DNA of 64,000 nt from contig OY756970.1 of the NCBI GenBank assembly GCA_963580455.1, positions 1,426,001 to 1,490,000 of the forward strand, written 5' to 3'. Origin of the DNA: Euonymus europaeus (Eukaryota > Streptophyta > Magnoliopsida > Celastrales > Celastraceae). Shown piece after piece: positions 1 through 13,304 of the stretch (positions within the stretch are counted from its first letter, which is position 1; the number at the start of each line of letters is the position of its first letter). The translations under genes and the position numbers were made by a program. The notes beneath the pieces were generated by a model. The model did not search any database and was not told where the DNA came from. It worked only from the letters and a program-made list of their open reading frames with translations.

Positions 1-2581
1 AAATTCCAGGATTGTAGAGCTCGAAAAGTAGTGTGAAATAAAGCAAAAAATCGCCGAATTCAGAACTCGGAGTCAACTGATATTCATAAAACTGTTTACG
101 GAAAGAAACCACATTTCGCGGCTAACTAGGTGAAACGAGATCTATTATCCACCAGTTCTGAAATCAAAATCCGAAAAGCCAGGATTGTAGAGCTCGAAAA
201 GTAGTGTGAAATCAAGCTAAAAATCACCGAATACAGAACTCGCAGTCAACTGATATTCATAAAACTGTTTATGCAAAGAAACCACATTTCGCGTCTAACT
301 AGGTGAAACGAGACCTATTATCCACCAGTTCTGAAATCAAAATCTGAAAAGCCAGGATTGTAGAGCCCGAAAAGTAGTGTGAAATCAAGCAAAAAAATCG
401 CCGAATTCAGAACTCGGAGTCAACGGATATTCATAAAACCGTTTACGTAAAGAAACCATATTTCGCGGCTAACTAGGTGAAACGAGACCTACTAGCCACG
501 AGTTATGAAATCAAAATCCGAAACACCAGGATTGTAGAGCTCGAAAAGTAGTAGGAAATCAAGCTAAAATTCACCTAATTCAGAACTCGGAGTCAACGGA
601 TATTCATAAAACCGTTTACGTAAAGAAACCACATTTCGCGGCTAACTAGGTGAAACGAGACCTACTAGCCACGAGTTCTGAAATCAAAATCCGAAACGCC
701 AGGATTGTAGAGCTCGAAAAGTAGTGGGAAATCAAGCTAAAATTCACCGAATTCAGAACTCGGAGTCAAATGATATTCATAAAACTGTTTACGGAATGAA
801 TTCACATTTAGCGGCTAACTAGGTGAAACGAGATCTATTATCCACCAGTTCTGAAATCAAAATCCGAAAAGCCAGGATTGTAGAGCTCGAAAAGTAGAGT
901 GAAATCAAGCAAAAAAATCGCCGAATTCAGAACTCGGAGTCAACGGATATTCATAAAACCGTTTACGTAAAGAAACCATATTTCGCGGCTAACTAGGTGA
1001 AACGAGACCTACTAGCCACGAGTTCTGAAATAAAAATACGAAATGCCAGGATTGTAGAGCTGAAAAAGTAGTGCGAAATCAAGCCAAAAATCACCGAATT
1101 CAGAACTCGGAGTCAACGGATATTCATAAAACCGTCTACGTAAAGAAACCACATTTCGCGGCTAACTAGGTGAAACGAGACCTACTAGCCACGAGTTCTG
1201 AAATCAAAATCGGAAACGCCAGGATTGTAGAGCTCAAAAAGTAGTGCGAAATCAAGCTAAAAATCACCGAATTCAGAACTCGGAGTCAACGGATATTCAT
1301 AAAACCGTTTACGTAAAGAAACCACATTTCGCGGCTAAGTAGATGAAACGAGACCTACTAGCCAAGAGTTCTGAAATCAAAATCCAAAACGCCAGGATTG
1401 TAGAGCTGAAAAAGTAGTGCGAAATCAAACTAAAAATCACCGAATTCAGAACTCGGAGTCAACGGATATTCATAAAACCGTTTACGTAAAGAAACTACAT
1501 TTCGCGGCTAACTCGGTGAAACGAGACCTACTAGCCACGAGTTCTGAAATCAAAATCCAAGATGCCAAGATTGTAGAGCTCGAAAAGTAGTGTGAAATCA
1601 AGCAAAAAATCACCGAATTCAGAACTCGCAGTCAACGGATATTCATAAAACCGTTTACGTAAATAAACCACATTTCGCGGCTAACTAGCTGAAACGAGAC
1701 CTACTAGCCACCAGTTCTGAAATCAAAATCCGAAAGGCCAGGATTGTAGAGCTCGAAAAGTAGTGTGAAATCAAGCTAAAAATCCCCGAATTCAGAACTC
1801 CTAGTCAACGGATATTCATAAAACCGTTTACGTAAATAAACCACATTTCGCGGCTAACTACGTGAAACGAGACCTATTATCCACAAGTTCTGAAATCAAA
1901 ATCCGAAATTCCAGGATTGTAGAGCTCGAAAATTAGTGTGAAATAAAGCAAAAAATCGCCGAATTCAGAACTCGGAGTCAACTGATATTCATAAAACTGT
2001 TTACGGAAAGAAATCACATTTCGCGGCTAACTAGGTGAAACGAGATCTATTATCCACCAGTTCTGAAATCAAAATCCGAAAAGCCAGGATTGTAGAGCTC
2101 GAAAAGTAGTGTGAAATCAAGCTAAAAATCACCGAATACAGAACTCGCAGTCAACTGATATTCATAAAACTGTTTACGCAAAGAAAACACATTTCGCGTC
2201 TAACTAGGTGAAACGAGACCTATTATCCACCAGTTCTGAAATCAAAATCCGAAAAGCCAGGATTGTAGAGCTCGAAAAGTAGTGTGAAATCAAGCAAAAA
2301 ATCGCCGAATTCAGAACTCGGAGTCAACGGATATTCATAAAACCGTTTACGTAAAGAAACCACATTTCGCGGCTAACTATGTGAAACGAGACCTACTAGC
2401 CAAAAGTTCTAAAATCAAAATCCGAAATGCTAGGATTGTAGAGCTCGAAATGTAGTGTGAAATCAAGCTAAAAATCACCGAATTCAGAACTCGCAGTCAA
2501 CGGATATTCATAAAACCGTTTACGTAAAGAAACCACGTTTCGCGGCTAACTAGGTGAAACGAGACCTACTAGCCACGAGTT
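1..2581 (+). repeat. Mixed monomer segment with an 11-monomer echo
   Basis: About 15 monomers without a simple tandem HOR. The first two to three monomers (1 to about 420) resemble 1,906 to about 2,325: both begin with AAATTCCAGG, then a monomer with GAATACAGAACTCGCAG and CGCGTCTAAC. The offset is 1,905 bp, 11 monomers plus two extra A residues. From about 350 onward the segment matches 22.7 kb and beyond in monomer order. Several monomers have seven A residues in GCAAAAAAATCG and are 174 bp long. Confidence 0.75.
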
Positions 2582-2679
2582 ATGAAATCAAAATCCGAAA
2601 TGCCAGGATTATAGAGCTCGAAATGTAGTGTGAAATAAAGCTAAAAATCACCGAATTCAGAACTCGCAGTCAACTGATA

Positions 2680-3020
2680 TTCATAAAACCGTTTACGTAA
2701 AGAAACCACATTTCAAGGCTAACTAGGTGTAACGAGACCTACTAGCCACGAGTTCCGAAATCAAAATCCGAAATGCCAGGATTGTAGAGCTCGAAATGTA
2801 GTGTGAAATCAAGCAAAAAATCACCGAATTCAGAACTCGCAGTCAACGGATATTCATAAAACCGTTTACGTAAAGAGACCACATTTCGCGGCTAACTAGG
2901 TGAAACGAGACCTATTATCCACCAGTTCTGAAATCAAAATCCGAAAATCCAGGATTGTAGAGCTCGAAAAGTAGTGTGAAATCAAGCAAAAAATCGCCGA
3001 ATTCAGAACTCGGAGTCAAC
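2680..3020 (+). repeat. Two-monomer block repeated 692 bp downstream
   Basis: About 340 bp, from ACCGTTTACGTAAAG through the CAAGG monomer, the AAATGTAG monomer with AAGAGACC and into a CTCGGAGTCAAC monomer, recurs at about 3,372-3,712 (four monomers later). Differences include GGTGTAACG against GGTGAAACG and GTTCCGAAATC against GTTCTGAAATC. The same pair appears in the second HOR copy at about 5,448 and 6,140. It shows that a four-monomer duplication predates the 16-monomer one. Confidence 0.7.
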
Positions 3021-3371
3021 TGATATTCATAAAACTGTTTACGGAAAGAATTCACATTTCGCGGCTAACTACATGAAACGAGACCTATTATCCACCAGTT
3101 CTGAAATCAAAATCCAAATCGCCAGGATTGTAGAGCTGAAAAAGTAGTGCGAAATCAAGCAAAAAATCACCGAATTCAGAACTCGTAGTCAACGGATATT
3201 CATAAAACCGTTTACGTAAATAAACCACATTTCGCGGCTAACTAGGTGAAACGAGACCTACTAGCCACCAGTTCTGAACTCAAAATCCGAAAGGCCAGGA
3301 TTGTAGAGCTCGAAAAGTAGTGTGAATTCAAGCTAAAAATCCCCGAATTCAGAACTCCCAGTCAACGGAGA

Positions 3372-3712
3372 TTCATAAAACCGTTTACGTAAAGAAACCA
3401 CATTTCAAGGCTAACTAGGTGAAACGAGACCTACTAGCCACGAGTTCTGAAATCAAAATCCGAAATGCCAGGATTGTAGAGCTCGAAATGTAGTGTGAAA
3501 TCAAGCTAAAAATCACCGAATTCAGAACTCGCAGTCAACGGATATTCATAAAACCGTTTACGTAAAGAGACCACATTTTGCGGCTAACTAGGTGAAACGA
3601 GACCTATTATCCACCAGTTCTGAAATCAAAATCCGAAAATCCAGGATTGTAGAGCTCGAAAAGTAGTGTGAAATCAAGCAAAAAATCGCCGAATTCAGAA
3701 CTCGGAGTCAAC
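3372..3712 (+). repeat. Second copy of the two-monomer block
   Basis: Downstream partner of 2,680-3,020 at a distance of 692 bp (4 x 173). The right edge is where CTCGGAGTCAAC is followed by GG here and by TG in the first copy. The matching region at 24-26 kb lacks these extra four monomers, so they were gained here or lost there. Confidence 0.68.
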
Positions 3713-5349
3713 GGATATTCATAAAACCGTTTACGTAAAGAAACCACATTTCGCGGCTAACTAGGTGAAACGAGACCTATTATCCACCAGTTCTGAAATC
3801 AAAATCCGAAAATCCAGGATTGTAGAGCTCGAAAAGTAGTGTGAAATCAAGCAAAAAATCGCCGAATTCAGAACTCGGAGTCAACTAATATTCATAAAAC
3901 TGTTTACGGAAAGAATTCACATTTCGCGGCTAACTACATGAAACGAGACCTATTATCCACCAGTTCTGAAATCAAAATCCGAAAAGCCAGGATTGTAGAG
4001 CTCAAAAAGTAGTGTGAAATCAAGCAAAAAATCGCCGAATTAAGAACTCGAAGTCAACTGATATTCATAAAACTGTTTACGGAAAGAAACCACATTTCGC
4101 GTCTAACTAGGTGAAACGAGACCTATTATCCACCAGTTCTGAAATCAAAATCCAAAAAACCAGGATTGTAGAGCTCAAAAAGTAGTGTGAAATCAAGCTA
4201 AAAATCGCCGAATACAGAACTCGCGGTCAACTGATATTCATAAAACTGTTTACGCAAAAAAACCACATTTCGCGGCTAACTACGTGAAACGAGACCTACT
4301 AGCCACGAGTTCTGAAATCAAAAACCAATACACCAGGATTGTAGAGCTCGAAAAGTAGTGTGAAATCAAGCAAAAAATCGCCGAATTCAGAACTCGGAGT
4401 CAACGGATATTCATAAAACCGTTTACGTAAAGAAACCACATTTCGCGGCTAACTAGGTGAAACGAGACCTACTAGCCAAAAGTTCTAAAATCAAAATCCG
4501 AAATGCTAGGATTGTAGAGCTTGAAATGTAGTGTGAAATCAAGCTAAAAATCACCGAATTCAAAACTCGCAGTCAACGGATATTCATAAAACCGTTTACG
4601 TAAAGAAACCACGTTTCGCGGCTAACTAGGTGAAACGAGACCTACTAGCCACGAGTTATGAAATCAAAATCCGAAATGCCAGGATTATAGAGCTCGAAAT
4701 GTAGTGTGAAATAAAGCTAAAAATCACCGAATTCAGAACTCGCAGTCAACTGATATTCATAAAACCGTTTACCTAAAGAAACCACATTTCAAGGCTAACT
4801 AGGTGAAACGAGACCTACTAGCCACGAGTTCTGAAATCAAAATCCGAAAAGCCAGGATTGTAGAGCTCAAAAAGTAGTGCGAAATCAAGCTAAAAATCAC
4901 CGAATTCAGAACTCGTAGTCAACGGATATTCATAAAACCGTTTACGTAAAGAAACCACATTTTGCGGCTAACTAGGTGAAACGAGACCTACTAGCCACGA
5001 GTTCTGAAATCAAAATCCAAAACACCAGGATTGTAGAGCTCGAAAACTAGTGCGAAATCAAGCTAAAAATCACCGAATTCAGAACTCGGAGTCAACGGAT
5101 ATTCATAAAACCGTTTATGTAAAGAAACCACAATTCGCGGCTAACTAGGTGAAACGAGACATACTAGCCACGAGTTCTGAAATCAAAATCCGAAACGCCA
5201 GGATTGTAGAGCTCGAAAAATAGTGAGAAATCAAGCTAAAATTCACCGAATTCAGAACTCGGAGTCAACGGATATTCATAAAACCGTTTACGTAAAGAAA
5301 CCACATTTGGCGGCTAACTAGGTGAAACGAGACCTACTAGCCACGAGTT

Positions 5350-8117
5350 TTGAAATCAAAATCCGAAATGCCAGGATTATAGAGCTCGAAATGTAGTGTG
5401 AAATAAAGCTAAAAATCACCGAATTCAGAACTCGCAGTCAACTGATATTCATAAAACCGTTTACGTAAAGAAACCACATTTCAAGGCTAACTAGGTGTAA
5501 CGAGACCTACTAGCCACGAGTTCCGAAATCAAAATCCGAAATGCCAGGATTGTAGAGCTCGAAATGTAGTGTGAAATCAAGCAAAAAATCACCGAATTCA
5601 GAACTCGCAGTCAACGGATATTCATAAAACCGTTTACGTAAAGAGACCACATTTCGCGGCTAACTAGGTGAAACGAGACCTATTATCCACCAGTTCTGAA
5701 ATCAAAATCCGAAAATCCAGGATTGTAGAGCTCGAAAAGTAGTGTGAAATCAAGCAAAAAATCGCCGAATTCAGAACTCGGAGTCAACTGATATTCATAA
5801 AACTGTTTACGGAAAGAATTCACATTTCGCGGCTAACTACATGAAACGAGACCTATTATCCACCAGTTCTGAAATCAAAATCCAAATCGCCAGGATTGTA
5901 GAGCTGAAAAAGTAGTGCGAAATCAAGCAAAAAATCACCGAATTCAGAACTCGTAGTCAACGGATATTCATAAAACCGTTTACGTAAATAAACCACATTT
6001 CGCGGCTAACTAGGTGAAACGAGACCTACTAGCCACCAGTTCTGAACTCAAAATCCGAAAGGCCAGGATTGTAGAGCTCGAAAAGTAGTGTGAATTCAAG
6101 CTAAAAATCCCCGAATTCAGAACTCCCAGTCAACGGAGATTCATAAAACCGTTTACGTAAAGAAACCACATTTCAAGGCTAACTAGGTGAAACGAGACCT
6201 ACTAGCCACGAGTTCTGAAATCAAAATCCGAAATGCCAGGATTGTAGAGCTCGAAATGTAGTGTGAAATCAAGCTAAAAATCACCGAATTCAGAACTCGC
6301 AGTCAACGGATATTCATAAAACCGTTTACGTAAAGAGACCACATTTTGCGGCTAACTAGGTGAAACGAGACCTATTATCCACCAGTTCTGAAATCAAAAT
6401 CCGAAAATCCAGGATTGTAGAGCTCGAAAAGTAGTGTGAAATCAAGCAAAAAATCGCCGAATTCAGAACTCGGAGTCAACGGATATTCATAAAACCGTTT
6501 ACGTAAAGAAACCACATTTCGCGGCTAACTAGGTGAAACGAGACCTATTATCCACCAGTTCTGAAATCAAAATCCGAAAATCCAGGATTGTAGAGCTCGA
6601 AAAGTAGTGTGAAATCAAGCAAAAAATCGCCGAATTCAGAACTCGGAGTCAACTAATATTCATAAAACTGTTTACGGAAAGAATTCACATTTCGCGGCTA
6701 ACTACATGAAACGAGACCTATTATCCACCAGTTCTGAAATCAAAATCCGAAAAGCCAGGATTGTAGAGCTCAAAAAGTAGTGTGAAATCAAGCAAAAAAT
6801 CGCCGAATTAAGAACTCGAAGTCAACTGATATTCATAAAACTGTTTACGGAAAGAAACCACATTTCGCGTCTAACTAGGTGAAACGAGACCTATTATCCA
6901 CCAGTTCTGAAATCAAAATCCAAAAAACCAGGATTGTAGAGCTCAAAAAGTAGTGTGAAATCAAGCTAAAAATCGCCGAATACAGAACTCGCGGTCAACT
7001 GATATTCATAAAACTGTTTACGCAAAAAAACCACATTTCGCGGCTAACTACGTGAAACGAGACCTACTAGCCACGAGTTCTGAAATCAAAAACCAATACA
7101 CCAGGATTGTAGAGCTCGAAAAGTAGTGTGAAATCAAGCAAAAAATCGCCGAATTCAGAACTCGGAGTCAACGGATATTCATAAAACCGTTTACGTAAAG
7201 AAACCACATTTCGCGGCTAACTAGGTGAAACGAGACCTACTAGCCAAAAGTTCTAAAATCAAAATCCGAAATGCTAGGATTGTAGAGCTTGAAATGTAGT
7301 GTGAAATCAAGCTAAAAATCACCGAATTCAAAACTCGCAGTCAACGGATATTCATAAAACCGTTTACGTAAAGAAACCACGTTTCGCGGCTAACTAGGTG
7401 AAACGAGACCTACTAGCCACGAGTTATGAAATCAAAATCCGAAATGCCAGGATTATAGAGCTCGAAATGTAGTGTGAAATAAAGCTAAAAATCACCGAAT
7501 TCAGAACTCGCAGTCAACTGATATTCATAAAACCGTTTACCTAAAGAAACCACATTTCAAGGCTAACTAGGTGAAACGAGACCTACTAGCCACGAGTTCT
7601 GAAATCAAAATCCGAAAAGCCAGGATTGTAGAGCTCAAAAAGTAGTGCGAAATCAAGCTAAAAATCACCGAATTCAGAACTCGTAGTCAACGGATATTCA
7701 TAAAACCGTTTACGTAAAGAAACCACATTTTGCGGCTAACTAGGTGAAACGAGACCTACTAGCCACGAGTTCTGAAATCAAAATCCAAAACACCAGGATT
7801 GTAGAGCTCGAAAACTAGTGCGAAATCAAGCTAAAAATCACCGAATTCAGAACTCGGAGTCAACGGATATTCATAAAACCGTTTATGTAAAGAAACCACA
7901 ATTCGCGGCTAACTAGGTGAAACGAGACATACTAGCCACGAGTTCTGAAATCAAAATCCGAAACGCCAGGATTGTAGAGCTCGAAAAATAGTGAGAAATC
8001 AAGCTAAAATTCACCGAATTCAGAACTCGGAGTCAACGGATATTCATAAAACCGTTTACGTAAAGAAACCACATTTGGCGGCTAACTAGGTGAAACGAGA
8101 CCTACTAGCCACGAGTT
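5350..8117 (+). repeat. HOR-16a, copy 2 (2,768 bp)
   Basis: Adjacent direct copy of 2,582-5,349. I compared many stretches by eye and found almost no differences, so the duplication is recent compared with monomer divergence. The copy ends in the shared GAGTTTTGAAATC at 8,113, where the following monomer changes to CGAAACGTCAGG. That is the expected signature of a simple tandem duplication with the crossover inside one monomer. Confidence 0.9.
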
Positions 8118-8157
8118 TTGAAATCAAAATCCGAAACGTCAGGATTGTAGAGCTCGA

Positions 8158-9541
8158 AAAGTAGTGCGAAATCAAGCTAAAAATCACCGAATTCAGAACT
8201 CGGAGTCAACGGATATTCATAAAACCGTTTACGTAAAGAAACCACATTTCGCGGCTAACTAGGTGAAACGAGACCTATTAGCCACGATTTCTGAAATCAA
8301 AATCCGAAACGTCAGGATTGTAGAGCTCGAAAAGTAGTGCGAAATCAAGCTAAAAATCACCGAATTCGGAACTCGGAGTCAACGGATATTCATAAAACCG
8401 TTTACGTAAAGAAACCACGTTTCGCGGCTAACTAGGTGAAACGAGACCTACTAGCCACGAGTTCTGAAATCAAAATCCGAAATGCCAGGATTATAGAGCT
8501 CGAAATGTAGTGTGAAATAAAGCTAAAAATCACCGAATTCAGAACTCGCAGTCAACTGATATTCATAAAACCGTTTACGTAAAGAAACCACATTTGAAGG
8601 CTAACTAGGTGAAACGAGACCTACTAGCCACGAGTTCTGAAATCAAAATCTGAAATGCCAGGATTGTAGAGCTCGAAATGTAGTGTGAAATCAAGCTAAA
8701 AATCACCGAATTCAGAACTCGCAGTCAACGGATATTCATAAAACCGTTTACGTAAAGAGACCACATTTCGCGGCTAACTTGGTGAAACGAGACCTATTAT
8801 CCACCAGTTCTGAAATCAAAATCCGAAAATCCAGGATTGTAGAGCTCGAAAAGTAGTGTGAAATCAAGCAAAAAATCGCCGAATTCAGAACTCGGAGTCA
8901 ACGGATATTCATAAAACCGTTTACGTAAAGAAACCACATTTCGCGGCTAACTAGGTGAAACGAGACCTATTATCCACCAGTTCTGAAATCAAAATCCGAA
9001 AATCCAGGATTGTAGAGCTCGAAAAGTAGTGTGAAATCAAGCAAAAAATCGCCGAATTCAGAACTCGGAGTCAACTGATATTCATAAAACTGTTTACGGA
9101 AAGAATTCACATTTCGCGGCTAACTACATGAAACGAGACCTATTATCCACCAGTTCTGAAATCAAAATCCAAATCGCCAGGATTGTAGAGCTGAAAAAGT
9201 AGTGCGAAATCAAGCAAAAAATCACCGAATTCAGAACTCGTAGTCAACGGATATTCATAAAACCGTTTACGTAAATAAACCACATTTCGCGGCTAACTAG
9301 GTGAAACGAGACCTACTAGCCACCAGTTCTGAACTCAAAATCCGAAAGGCCAGGATTGTAGAGCTCGAAAAGTAGTGTGAATTCAAGCTAAAAATCCCCG
9401 AATTCAGAACTCCCAGTCAACGGAGATTCATAAAACCGTTTACGTAAATAAACCACATTTCGCGGCTAAGTAGGTGAAACGAGACCTACTAGCCAAGAGT
9501 TCTGAAATCAAAATCCGAAACGCCAGGATTTTAGAGCGGAA
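8158..9541 (+). repeat. HOR-8, copy 1 (1,384 bp, 8 monomers)
   Basis: Eight-monomer unit followed directly by a second copy. Paired markers at offset 1,384 are TTCGGAACTCGG at 8,365 and 9,749, CCACGATTTCTG at 8,283 and 9,667, and CGAAATGCCAGGATTATAG at 8,479 and 9,863. Upstream of about 8,158 the sequences part: GAGCTCGAAAAG here against GAGCGGAAAAAG before copy 2. The unit contains the AACTTGGTG monomer (AAGAGACC type), two AAATCCAGG monomers and the CCCAGTCAACGGAG monomer. Confidence 0.88.
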
Positions 9542-10925
9542 AAAGTAGTGCGAAATCAAGCTAAAAATCACCGAATTCAGAACTCGGAGTCAACGGATAT
9601 TCATAAAACCGTTTACGTAAAGAAACCACATTTCGCGGCTAACTAGGTGAAACGAGACCTATTAGCCACGATTTCTGAAATCAAAATCCGAAACGTCAGG
9701 ATTGTAGAGCTCGAAAAGTAGTGCGAAATCAAGCTAAAAATCACCGAATTCGGAACTCGGAGTCAACGGATATTCATAAAACCGTTTACGTAAAGAAACC
9801 ACGTTTCGCGGCTAACTAGGTGAAACGAGACCTACTAGCCACGAGTTCTGAAATCAAAATCCGAAATGCCAGGATTATAGAGCTCGAAATGTAGTGTGAA
9901 ATAAAGCTAAAAATCACCGAATTCAGAAATCGCAGTCAACTGATATTCATAAAACCGTTTACGTAAAGAAACCACATTTCAAGGCTAAATAGGTGAAACG
10001 AGACCTACTAGCCACGAGTTCTGAAATCAAAATCTGAAATGCCAGGATTGTAGAGCTCGAAATGTAGTGTGAAATCAAGCTAAAAATCACCGAATTCAGA
10101 ACTCGCAGTCAACGGATATTCATAAAACCGTTTACGTAAAGAGACCACATTTCGCGGCTAACTTGGTGAAACGAGACCTATTATCCACCAGTTCTGAAAT
10201 CAAAATCCGAAAATCCAGGATTGTAGAGCTCGAAAAGTAGTGTGAAATCAAGCAAAAAATCGCCGAATTCAGAACTCGGAGTCAACGGATATTCATAAAA
10301 CCGTTTACGTAAAGAAACCACATTTCGCGGCTAACTAGGTGAAACGAGACCTATTATCCACCAGTTCTGAAATCAAAATCCGAAAATCCAGGATTGTAGA
10401 GCTCGAAAAGTAGTGTGAAATCAAGCAAAAAATCGCCGAATTCAGAACTCGGAGTCAACTGATATTCATAAAACTGTTTACGGAAAGAATTCACATTTCG
10501 CGGCTAACTACATGAAACGAGACCTATTATCCACCAGTTCTGAAATCAAAATCCAAATCGCCAGGATTGTAGAGCTGAAAAAGTAGTGCGAAATCAAGCA
10601 AAAAATCACCGAATTCAGAACTCGTAGTCAACGGATATTCATAAAACCGTTTACGTAAATAAACCACATTTCGCGGCTAACTAGGTGAAACGAGACCTAC
10701 TAGCCACCAGTTCTGAACTCAAAATCCGAAAGGCCAGGATTGTAGAGCTCGAAAAGTAGTGTGAATTCAAGCTAAAAATCCCCGAATTCAGAACTCCCAG
10801 TCAACGGAGATTCATAAAACCGTTTACGTAAATAAACCACATTTCGCGGCTAAGTAGGTGAAACGAGACCTACTAGCCAAGAGTTCTGAAATCAAAATCC
10901 GAAACGCCAGGATTTTAGAGCGGAA
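9542..10925 (+). repeat. HOR-8, copy 2 (1,384 bp)
   Basis: Adjacent copy of 8,158-9,541. It differs at a few sites, such as CAGAAATCGCAG (9,926) against CAGAACTCGCAG and CATTTCAAGG against CATTTGAAGG. Most of it was later re-copied as part of the 1,730 bp duplication, so it belongs to two overlapping repeat layers. Confidence 0.86.
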
Positions 10926-11574
10926 AAAGTAGTGCGAAATCAAGCTAAAAATCACCGAATTCAGAACTCGGAGTCAACGGATATTCATAAAACCGTTTAC
11001 GTAAAGAAACCACATTTCGCGGCTAACTCGGTGAAACGAGACCTACTAGCCTCGAGTTCTGAAATCAAAATCCAAGATGCCAAGATTGTAGAGCTCGAAA
11101 AGTAGTGTGAAATCAAGCAAAAAATCACCGAATTCAGAACTCGTAGTCAACGGATATTCATAAAACCGTTTACGTAAAGAAACCACATTTCGCGGCTAAC
11201 TAGGTGAAACGAGACCTACTAGCCACGAGTTCTAAAATCAAAATACGAAACGCCAGGATTGTAGAGCTCGAAAAGTAGTGCAAAATCAAGCTAAAAATCA
11301 CCGAATTCAGAACTCGGAGTCAACGGATATTCATAAAACCGTTTACGTAAAGAAACCACATTTCGCGGCTAACTAGGTGAAACGAGACCTACTAGCCACG
11401 AGTTCTGAAATCAAAATCCGAATCGCCAGGATTTTAGAGCTCGAAAAGTAGTGGGAAATCAAGCTAAAATTCACCGAATTCAGAACTCGGAGTCAACTGA
11501 TATTCATAAAACTGTTTACGGAAAGAATTCACATTTAGCGGCTAACTAGGTGAAACGAGATCTATTATCCACCA
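9845..11574 (+). repeat. HOR-10, copy 1 (1,730 bp, 10 monomers)
   Basis: Ten-monomer unit made of most of HOR-8 copy 2 plus monomers with GCCTCGAG, AAGATGCCAAG, GTGCAAAATC and ATTTAGCGG. Markers at offset 1,730 are CAGAAATCGCAG at about 9,926 and 11,656, GTGCAAAATC at 11,278 and 13,008, and ATTTAGCGG at 11,533 and 13,263. The left edge lies between CACGAG (copy 1) and CACCAG (copy 2) just before the GGATTATAG monomer. Confidence 0.87.
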
Positions 11575-13304
11575 GTTCTGAAATCAAAATCCGAAATGCC
11601 AGGATTATAGAGCTCGAAATGTAGTGTGAAATAAAGCTAAAAATCACCGAATTCAGAAATCGCAGTCAACTGATATTCATAAAACCGTTTACGTAAAGAA
11701 ACCACATTTCAAGGCTAACTAGGTGAAACGAGACCTACTAGCCACGAGTTCTGAAATCAAAATCTGAAATGCCAGGATTGTAGAGCTCGAAATGTAGTGT
11801 GAAATCAAGCTAAAAATCACCGAATTCAGAACTCGCAGTCAACGGATATTCATAAAACCGTTTACGTAAAGAGACCACATTTCGCGGCTAACTTGGTGAA
11901 ACGAGACCTATTATCCACCAGTTCTGAAATCAAAATCCGAAAATCCAGGATTGTAGAGCTCGAAAAGTAGTGTGAAATCAAGCAAAAAATCGCCGAATTC
12001 AGAACTCGGAGTCAACGGATATTCATAAAACCGTTTACGTAAAGAAACCACATTTCGCGGCTAACTAGGTGAAACGAGACCTATTATCCACCAGTTCTGA
12101 AATCAAAATCCGAAAATCCAGGATTGTAGAGCTCGAAAAGTAGTGTGAAATCAAGCAAAAAATCGCCGAATTCAGAACTCGGAGTCAACTGATATTCATA
12201 AAACTGTTTACGGAAAGAATTCACATTTCGCGGCTAACTACATGAAACGAGACCTATTATCCACCAGTTCTGAAATCAAAATCCAAATCGCCAGGATTGT
12301 AGAGCTGAAAAAGTAGTGCGAAATCAAGCAAAAAATCACCGAATTCAGAACTCGTAGTCAACGGATATTCATAAAACCGTTTACGTAAATAAACCACATT
12401 TCGCGGCTAACTAGGTGAAACGAGACCTACTAGCCACCAGTTCTGAACTCAAAATCCGAAAGGCCAGGATTGTAGAGCTCGAAAAGTAGTGTGAATTCAA
12501 GCTAAAAATCCCCGAATTCAGAACTCCCAGTCAACGGAGATTCATAAAACCGTTTACGTAAATAAACCACATTTCGCGGCTAAGTAGGTGAAACGAGACC
12601 TACTAGCCAAGAGTTCTGAAATCAAAATCCGAAACGCCAGGATTTTAGAGCGGAAAAAGTAGTGCGAAATCAAGCTAAAAATCACCGAATTCAGAACTCG
12701 GAGTCAACGGATATTCATAAAACCGTTTACGTAAAGAAACCACATTTCGCGGCTAACTCGGTGAAACGAGACCTACTAGCCTCGAGTTCTGAAATCAAAA
12801 TCCAAGATGCCAAGATTGTAGAGCTCGAAAAGTAGTGTGAAATCAAGCAAAAAATCACCGAATTCAGAACTCGTAGTCAACGGATATTCATAAAACCGTT
12901 TACGTAAAGAAACCACATTTCGCGGCTAACTAGGTGAAACGAGACCTACTAGCCACGAGTTCTAAAATCAAAATACGAAACGCCAGGATTGTAGAGCTCG
13001 AAAAGTAGTGCAAAATCAAGCTAAAAATCACCGAATTCAGAACTCGGAGTCAACGGATATTCATAAAACCGTTTACGTAAAGAAACCACATTTCGCGGCT
13101 AACTAGGTGAAACGAGACCTACTAGCCACGAGTTCTGAAATCAAAATCCGAATCGCCAGGATTTTAGAGCTCGAAAAGTAGTGGGAAATCAAGCTAAAAT
13201 TCACCGAATTCAGAACTCGGAGTCAACTGATATTCATAAAACTGTTTACGGAAAGAATTCACATTTAGCGGCTAACTAGGTGAAACGAGATCTATTATCC
13301 ACCA
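11575..13304 (+). repeat. HOR-10, copy 2 (1,730 bp)
   Basis: Adjacent copy of 9,845-11,574 with almost identical sequence where compared. It carries the private CAGAAATCGCAG variant, so it derives from the second and not the first HOR-8 copy. This fixes the order of events: the 8-monomer duplication came before the 10-monomer one. Downstream the sequence switches to a 174 bp monomer with GCAAAAAAATCG. Confidence 0.87.

Larger units (their letters stand above)
350..4530 (+). repeat. Segment paralogous to 22.7-26.3 kb
   Basis: Monomer order here matches about 22,680-26,330. GTAGGAAATC at 551 pairs with 22,877, ATGCCAAG at 1,562 with 24,061, and the CACAAGTTCTG monomer (1,884) with 24,391. The offset steps from 22,326 to 22,499 (one monomer) and later to 21,807 near 3,814 (four monomers), so three blocks are collinear with whole-monomer gains or losses between them. 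Divergence is higher than between the tandem HOR copies, which marks an older duplication. Confidence 0.75.
2582..5349 (+). repeat. HOR-16a, copy 1 (2,768 bp, 16 monomers)
   Basis: First copy of a 16-monomer unit directly duplicated to the right. Rare variants prove the pairing: AACTAGGTGTAACG at 2721 and 5489, and AACTCCCAGTCAACGGAG at 3353 and 6121, both offset 2,768 (16 x 173). The left edge is set near 2,582 because upstream bases differ (CACGTTTCGCGG before copy 1, CACATTTGGCGG before copy 2). The unit contains an internal two-monomer repeat 692 bp apart and an internal shift of 12 plus 4 monomers between its two GGATTATAG monomers (2,599 and 4,675). Confidence 0.9.

Noticed and set aside
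2582..8117. HOR-16a and HOR-16b as one and the same unit because both are 2,768 bp
   Set aside because: Monomer order and markers differ completely; the equal length only means both have 16 monomers.
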